64,000 nucleotides of DNA from Neomonachus schauinslandi. Its lineage: Eukaryota; Chordata; Mammalia; Carnivora; Phocidae. The notes beneath the pieces are model-generated. The model searched no databases and was not told where the DNA came from. It was given only the letters and a program-made list of their open reading frames with translations. Shown piece after piece: positions 57,930 to 64,000 of this stretch (position 1 is its first letter; each line of letters starts with the position of its first letter). Position numbers and translations under genes: made by a program. The stretch spans positions 78,154,070 through 78,218,069 of the forward strand of contig NC_058405.1 in assembly GCF_002201575.2 (NCBI RefSeq), in the 5' to 3' direction.

Positions 57930-58559
57930 CTGAGCTGACTTTTCATTAAGTATAGGTAAATACAATAATAAGACAATCATATATCCTTCCACCACCACAC
58001 TTTTCTTAGTGCTAGATTACTTATATTTAGTCTTACATACCTTTAGTATACATATCTTTAGTCTTCTCTAGATAAACTCTGAAATGGTTTCAAAAGTCAT
58101 TTGTAAAACACAGTGTGTCCTCTAGTAATAAACCACTAAATTCCAAACCAGAGAGAATGTATAACAGTGTACCTATCAAATAGTCACCAAGAAGGTGGCT
58201 TTACTCAAAAGTGTAGTTCTGGAACAGAAAATAAACAATGGAATTGCCAACAGCTGCAAAATCATGTTCTGTGACACAAATTCTTCTCATTCAATGAACA
58301 TAGACGGCAGCACAGCCATTTTCTGTTTTTGTCATTAGAATTCGTTACTCATTTCAAGTGGACAGAACTCTGTTGTGAAACACCCAGCATAAACCTGCTA
58401 GAAATGAAGAAACCAGTCTTAGATAGAAAAAAAAGGCAAGATGAAATAAAGGGATTTAACAGTATAGTGTCAATACCATCTTTCTTGATTTCTCTTTTTA
58501 CAGCCCAGAGTATGTGGGCTGGATGCTCTACTCCATGGAAGTATTTGAGGAACTAAGGT
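57930..58559. other. single-copy sequence
   Basis: AT-rich. Nothing recognised. Confidence 0.4.
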
Positions 58560-59010
58560 TTCTTCCTGTCAATCTCCGCCATCTCACCAGCCCCCCAGGA
58601 CATTGGGCTTGTCTTCCATGGTCAAAGTTGAGTCTCAAGGTCATACGTGTTTCAACTCATGGGAAGGAGAAAGATGGGGGGATGAGTGTGTGATGTTTGT
58701 GGCCCAGGTCCAAAAATGCCATAAATTTCTTCTGCTTGCATCCATGGCTAGAAATTAATTAGGTGGTCAAACCTAGCTGCAAGGGAGGCTGGGAAATTGA
58801 GTCTTTAGCTGGGTAGTGGTGAACTCAGCTACCCACTACTTGGGAGAAGGAAAGAATGAACCGGAATTAACAGTGGTCCCCACCTGTCTGTGGTCCCCAC
58901 ATCAAGCCCAGTGACAAGGTCAGCCCAGGCAGGTATTGTCTGAGGATTCCTGGACTACCCATAGGCTAGATCTCCTCTGCATGGAGATGAAGTAAACACA
59001 TTCAGAAAAT
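58560..59010. repeat. interspersed-repeat-like block, not named
   Basis: 'cctagctgcaagggaggctgggaaattgagtctttagctgggtag' is wording I associate with a common old mammalian repeat, but I cannot name the family or its edges. Confidence 0.3.
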
Positions 59011-59154
59011 TAAACAGAAAGAAGTGGGCATGTGATCGGGATACATGAAGGGAAAATTAGATCACTGTCTTCTAAGGTGAACTGTCTCTCACTCCCAGTG
59101 CAAACAGAACCAAATCAAGTCACTTCACTTCTCCTGCTCACATTTGTTTCAAAC

Positions 59155-59211
59155 TAAAAGAAGAAGGAGGAGGAGGAGGAGGAGGAAAAGAAGAAGGAGA
59201 AGAAGAAGAAA
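59155..59211 (+). repeat. (GGA)n/(GAA)n purine tract
   Basis: About 57 bp of GGA then GAA triplets. The minus-strand Ser/Phe/Pro frames here are artefacts. Confidence 0.92.
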
Positions 59212-59459
59212 CTAATGCTGGGCCATCGTTTCCCCACTCTAGAATGTGGTGAAGGTAAATGAGATTGTGCCTTCCCTCTGCTTTGCATTCCAAGAGGCAC
59301 TGCAACCTGCAAAGGACAGTACAGACTGCAAGTTTGGACTGCCAAAGCAGTGGCAGGAGGAGCACACGAAATCCACTATGATTTAAGAAAAATGCTAGGT
59401 GGGAATTTCCAAAAAATAGGAACCTTAGCGGACATGGTGTAATACAGTATAAAGGAGAA

Positions 59460-59590
59460 AAACTTGGGCCGAAGTCAGAAAGCCTAGGTGCAATGCAGAT
59501 ACAGCATGAACTAGCTAGTTTGCTATCTGTAAAACAGGGCTACTAAGTTCATTATGTTATTTTAAGGATTCAAAAGGAAGGTACGTAAGG
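59460..59590 (+). mobile_element. possible MIR fragment (sense)
   Basis: 'ccgaagtcagaaagcctaggtgcaa' and 'gctatctgtaaaacagggctactaag' resemble MIR. Weak. Confidence 0.4.
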
Positions 59591-59594
59591 ATAG

Positions 59595-59840
59595 CCAAGA
59601 TCTGACGAATGCTTACTGTGTGCCAGGCACTACTGAAAATGCTTCACAAATCCTTATGTCCTTAATCCTGACAAGAACCCCTATTCACATAGGGATAGAG
59701 GACCAAGCTAAGGCACAAAGAGGTCTGCAGTCTTGTCCCAGGCCACAAAGTTGGAGGAAGTGGTGCAGATGGGATTCAAATCCAGGCAACCTGATTACAA
59801 AGTAGATGCTTTTAAACACTGCGCTAAGTGGCTTGGTGGA
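59595..59840 (-). mobile_element. MIR (antisense)
   Basis: 'cgaatgcttactgtgtgccaggcactactg', 'ccttaatcctgacaagaacccctattcacatagggatagaggaccaagctaaggcacaaagagg' and 'gatgggattcaaatccaggcaacctgatt' are antisense MIR in order. Confidence 0.8.
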
Positions 59841-61174
59841 GAACAGGTATTTAATAAATGTTGAAAATGATACTAATGGCTCACAATTCTTAAATTATCT
59901 ATCAGTCTTGTTAATCTTCCACCCCCTGAGAAAATGCAAATAAATATTCTTTATAAACTAGTATTACCCAAATGTGAATTGACACCAATATGGTTAATAT
60001 TTCATTGGGTTCTCAAATCTCTTTTTACAAATAATTAATTAAGCAGCACAATTGGAACATGTGATTCTTAAGTCCAGTAGACTCCCATTTGGTATGGGCA
60101 CAACACTCTATGCTGCAAGGCACAAACTGGCCCAGTTTCTATTGAGACAAACCATAGCTGATTTATTTACTGCCCACCAAGTGAAAAGTTCTCATTCTAG
60201 TTGTAGAAAACAAAATTGAGGCTCTGATTGAGTCTTCTCTCCTTTATATGTAATTTGTTTTCAGGCCATTAATCCATAACCCAACAGTCTTGACCTTCAT
60301 GTCATATCTTAAATATAAAATATTATATCTTAAATATAAAGTAGAAAGGATAATTCTGTCATTGGATTACATGTATTAATTCTTTCCTCTAATCTCTCAC
60401 AAACTTCACAGCAGTCTGAATTCTGGCGTTTGCTTCAAATGCTCAGCCCTTTCTAGACAGCAGTAGCTAATCGAATGGGTTTATAATTTGTTCATACATT
60501 TGTCACATAGCCCTTAATATAGTTCCCTGAGTGTGCTCAGAACCATCGGGTGTGGTTCCCAATTTAGCCTTGTGACAAGTTGTCATGTGTTTCTGAGATA
60601 AAAACAGCTAAACAGGAATTTTGAAACTTAACTCCTGTTCTGAACTAAAAATATAGAATTAATCATTACAAAGCATCCCCCAAAAGTACTCTATATGATA
60701 TTACATATACATCTTGATTTTCTTGTTGGTTTTTTTGTTTTGCTTCCACAGCTCCTTTGCCATGCGTTGTAAGTCTATTCACTCTCTCCTAAGGAACAGT
60801 GTGCTGTCCCCACGTGAAGGCTTCATTTAAAACTGGGGTGGGGTGGGGGACGCTTTCAGCCATCACTCATCAGGAAATGCTCATCTCCAGATTCATCTGC
60901 CCCTCTCTGGCAGATCGCTCCCGTCCAAAACGGTCATCAAGGACAAATACCCTAATACTCCTTCTCCTCCTCTGAATTCTCCCTTTGCCTGCTATTTAGC
61001 AAATTTTAGGAGCTCTTCCTTGGTGGGAAAACATCAGGCTCTAGTTGTACGTAAAGGGAGCTGACTTGTATTTGGATTCCCTGATGTCCCAGGATTACAC
61101 TAGCATCCTTATATCCTTTTATCTATGTAATAACTCTGGAAGGTTGATATTGTTTGTAATCGCTTCACATGTGT
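59841..61174. other. single-copy sequence
   Basis: Contains a 16-bp direct repeat ATATCTTAAATATAAA (60304-60319 and 60325-60340). No gene or nameable element. Confidence 0.45.
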
Positions 61175-62540
61175 TTATATTTTTATTGTGGTGTAATTAG
61201 CATACAATAAACTTCACAAAGGTATATAATTTGATAAGCTTGACATATTTACACACCCAGGAAATCAAGATCATTAACATATCCATCATCCCAAAAGTCT
61301 CCCCGTGTCCCTTGGAAGTTCTTCCTCCCATCTCTGTCTACTCATCTCCAGGCAGCCACTGTTCTACTCTCTGTAACTCTACCTCAGATTGAATTTTCCA
61401 TAATTTTACTTAAATGGAATCATACAGTATGCAGTATGCATTCCTTTTTGTCTAGCTTCTTTCATTCAGCATAACTATTTTGAAATTCATCAATGCTGCA
61501 GCATATTTCAGTAATTCATTTGTTTTTATTGTTGGGCAGTATTCCAGTGTATAGATGTTCTATAGTTTATTCATTCACTTGCAGTGTACATTTGGGTTTT
61601 TTCCCAGATTTTTGGCTATTATTTAAAAAGCTGCATATTTGTATGAACATATGCTTCTATTTCTATTGGGTACATACGTTGGAGTGGAATAGTTGCATCA
61701 TACAGTAAATATATGTTTAATGTTTTTTAAAAATGACAAAATGTTTTCCAAAGAGATTGTAAAATTTTATATACACCACATGTGACTGAGAGTTCCAGTT
61801 CCTCCAAATCCTCACCAACACTGAGAATGGTCATTTTTTTTTAATTTTAGCCATTTTAATAGGTGTGTAATGGTATCTATCTCAATCTGGTTTTATTTTG
61901 CATTTCCCTAGTGAGCAATTACGTCGAGTATCTTCATGTACTTATTTGCCATTCATAAATTGTTTGGTGAAGTGTCTATTCAAATATTTTGCCCATCGTC
62001 TTGAGTTTTGAGAGTTAGACTCTGGATATAAGTCTCTGGACATACAAGTCGAGACATACTTTGCAAATATGTTCTACCGGATTGTGACTTTTCATTTTCT
62101 TAGTAGTATCTTTGAAAGAAATATTGCTCTTTCTGTGTTGTATCTGAGATATCTTTACCTAATATCACAAATATCTTTTCCCTTGTTTAATTTTAGGAGT
62201 TTCATAGTTTTTTGTTTGATGTTTTAGGTCTATGATCCATCTTTTTTGCACATGGATATCCAGTTGTGTGGACCATTTGTTGAACAGCTGTCTTTCTCCA
62301 CTGAATTCCCTTTGCATCTTTGTCAAAAATTAACTGTCCAGGGGCGCCTGGGTGGCTCAGTCGTTAAGCGTCTGCCTTTGGCTCGGGTCATGATCCTGGG
62401 GTCCAGGGGTCGAGCCCCGCATCGGGCTCCCTGCTCTGCGGGAAGCCTGCTTCTCCCTCTCACACTCCCCCTGCTGTGTTCCCTCTCTCGCTGTCTCTCT
62501 CTGTCAAATAAAATCTTTTAAAAAAAAAATTAACTGTCCA
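61175..62540 (-). mobile_element. old L1, 3' UTR to ORF2 C-terminus
   Basis: It starts at the antisense 3' end ('tttttattgtggtgtaattagcatacaataaa'), runs through 'tgggtacatacgttggagtggaatag', 'tcctccaaatcctcaccaacactg' and 'gtctatgatccatctt', and reaches 'aacagctgtctttctccactgaattccctttgcatctttgtcaaaaatt'. It is split near its right edge by a CAN SINE. Non-functional. Confidence 0.85.
62341..62524 (+). mobile_element. CAN SINE inside L1
   Basis: Head GGGGCGCCTGGGTGGCTCAG, near-consensus body, short tail CAAATAAAATC. Perfect 16-bp TSD AAAAATTAACTGTCCA (62325-62340 and 62525-62540). Confidence 0.97.
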
Positions 62541-62857
62541 TGCTGACAAGGGTGTGGAGCTCTCATCCATCACTGGTGGGAATGCAAAATAGTACACACT
62601 TTGGAAAAGAGTTTGACAGTTTCTTACAAAACTAAACATAATTTTACCATATGATACAGCTATTGGAATCCTTGGTATTTTCCCAAAGGAGTTGAAAACG
62701 TATATCCACACAAAACCTGCACCTGGATGTTTATAGCAGCTTTATTCATAATTGCCAAAACTTGGAAGCAACCAAGATGTCCTTCAGTAGGTGAATGGAT
62801 AAACTGTGGTACATCCAGGCAAGGGAATATCATTCAGTGCGAAAAAGAAATGAGCTA
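62541..62857 (+). mobile_element. L1 ORF2 C-terminal fragment in opposite orientation
   Basis: 'tgctgacaagggtgtggagct', 'cactggtgggaatgcaaaatag', 'tttccaaaggag' type words and 'gcagctttattcataattgccaaaacttggaagcaaccaagatgtcc' are sense L1. It covers the same L1 region as 61500-61830 on the other strand, so it is a separate copy or a rearranged duplicate. Confidence 0.85.
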
Positions 62858-62879
62858 TTAAACAATCTAAATTGTTTAA
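62858..62879. repeat. 9-bp perfect inverted repeat at L1 junction
   Basis: TTAAACAAT-CTAA-ATTGTTTAA: a 4-base loop between perfect arms, placed where the + L1 piece ends. Confidence 0.9.
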
Positions 62880-62899
62880 TTTCTTTAATTTATTCAACA

Positions 62900-64000
62900 T
62901 CAAACATTAGCATCAATTGTTTCTAATATTCCCTTATTTTATTTTAACATCTGTAGAATCTGTGGCAATGTCACCTCATCCTTTTGATATCTATAAATTT
63001 GTGTTTTCTTTTTTTCCCCAATCAGTTTGGGTAAAGGTTTATTGCTTTTATTAATCTTGTCAAAAAAAAGTTTCAGATTTCATTGATTTTTTTCTATTGT
63101 TCTTATGTTTTCTAGTTCATCAATTTCTGTTCCAATCTTTATTTTTCTTTTCTTCTGCTTACTTTAGGCTTATTTCCTCTTATTGTTCTAGTTTCTTAAG
63201 ATGGAAGTTGAGATCATTGATTTGACAATTTTCTTCTTTTCTAATATAGGAATTTAGTGCTATAAATTTCCCTCTAAGTATTAATTTAGCAGTGTTCCAC
63301 AATTTTTGATATGCTGTATTTTAATTTGTATTCATTTCAAACCACCTTATAATTTCACTTTTAATTTCTTCTTCAAAACAGGGTTATTTAGTAGTATGTT
63401 ACTTAGTTTTCAATATTTGTGGATCATCCAGAGACCTTTCAGCTAGATGAAATCTATTGTGATCAGAGAACATACTTTATATGACTTAAATCCTTTTAAA
63501 TTTATTGAGATTAGTTTTATGGTTCAGAATATCCTCATAAATATTCCTTGTGCACTTAAAAAGAATGTATACTCTCCTCTGGGGGTCCAGGGTTGGGGAG
63601 TGTTCTATAAATGTCAAATAGGAAACTGGTTGAGAGTTTTGCATAAGTATTCCATATTCTTAATGATTTTCTGTCTACTTGCTCTATCAATTATTTAAGA
63701 AAGTTATGGAAATCTCAAATTATATTTGTGAATTTGGCTATTTCTCCTTGTGGTTTTATCACATTTCATTTCATATATGTTGAAGTTTTTTTATTAGGTA
63801 CACAAACATTTTGGATTTTTATGTTCTCTTGATGAAGGGACTCCTTTATCATCATGAGATGAACTTCTTCATCCTTGATATCATTCTTTGCTGTGAAATC
63901 AGGCTTGTTTGATGTTAATATAACCTCTTCTGCTTTCTTTTGTAGGATGTTAGCATGGTATATTTTTCCATCTTTTACTTTTTATTTTTCCATCTTTTTA
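62900..64000 (-). mobile_element. L1 ORF2 endonuclease/RT region, antisense; runs off the window
   Basis: 'gtttcagatttcattgatttttttctattgttc', 'gatcattgatttgacaattttcttcttttctaatat', 'gtgatcagagaacatactttatatgac', 'aaaagaatgtatactctcctctg' and 'gttagcatggtatatttttccatc' match antisense L1 ORF2 from RT back into EN. The left 40 bases are unclear. Confidence 0.85.

Overview
This window is nuclear DNA from a carnivoran mammal, most likely an arctoid caniform (bear, seal or weasel group). The key evidence is 15 copies of a tRNA-Lys-derived CAN SINE: head close to GGGCGCCTGGGTGGCTCAG, CT-rich middle, AATAAA-rich tail. It also holds a young carnivoran-type L1. I see no dog-type SINEC_Cf head (GGTGGCGCAG) and no cat-type body. 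Family names were assigned by eye from remembered consensus wording, without a database search, so subfamilies are approximate.

I found no protein-coding gene I can defend. The open frames are short, mostly lie in repeats or GC-rich spacers, and show no convincing domain outside L1 ORF2. The window is therefore intergenic or deep intronic. One weak candidate exon (16914-17136) and one small GC-rich patch with a splice-donor-like site (about 13027-13220) are recorded with low confidence. The only RNA-gene relic is a truncated 7SK retropseudogene (18724-18944) flanked by a 10-bp target-site duplication (TSD).

Layout: 1-13797 is largely single-copy sequence with old L1, L2, MIR and LTR-like remnants. 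13798-22240 holds five SINEs, MIRs, a 68-bp micro-L1 and the 7SK relic. 22919-30800 is an L1 cluster of about 8 kb, all in + orientation. In it an old L1 is split by a 2591-bp retroposed composite (27458-30048, TSD plus poly(A)), which is itself split by a young carnivoran L1 (27855-28765, 13-bp TSD). 31220-36840 is dominated by antisense L2 and three minus-strand MaLR-type LTRs, two of them abutting. 36840-45060 is mostly single-copy with SINEs and MIRs. 45060-51105 has sense L2 pieces, a MER5A and a 369-bp MLT1-type LTR. 52131-52488 is a GGT/GAT tandem tract with a 10-N assembly gap. 54165-57230 has a CR1/L3-like piece and antisense L2. 61175-64000 is a mosaic of minus, plus and minus L1 pieces with a SINE near the first junction.

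Nothing here looks like a new biological system. The most informative parts are the nested retroposition history, the tailless 7SK copy and a 14:1 SINE strand bias.
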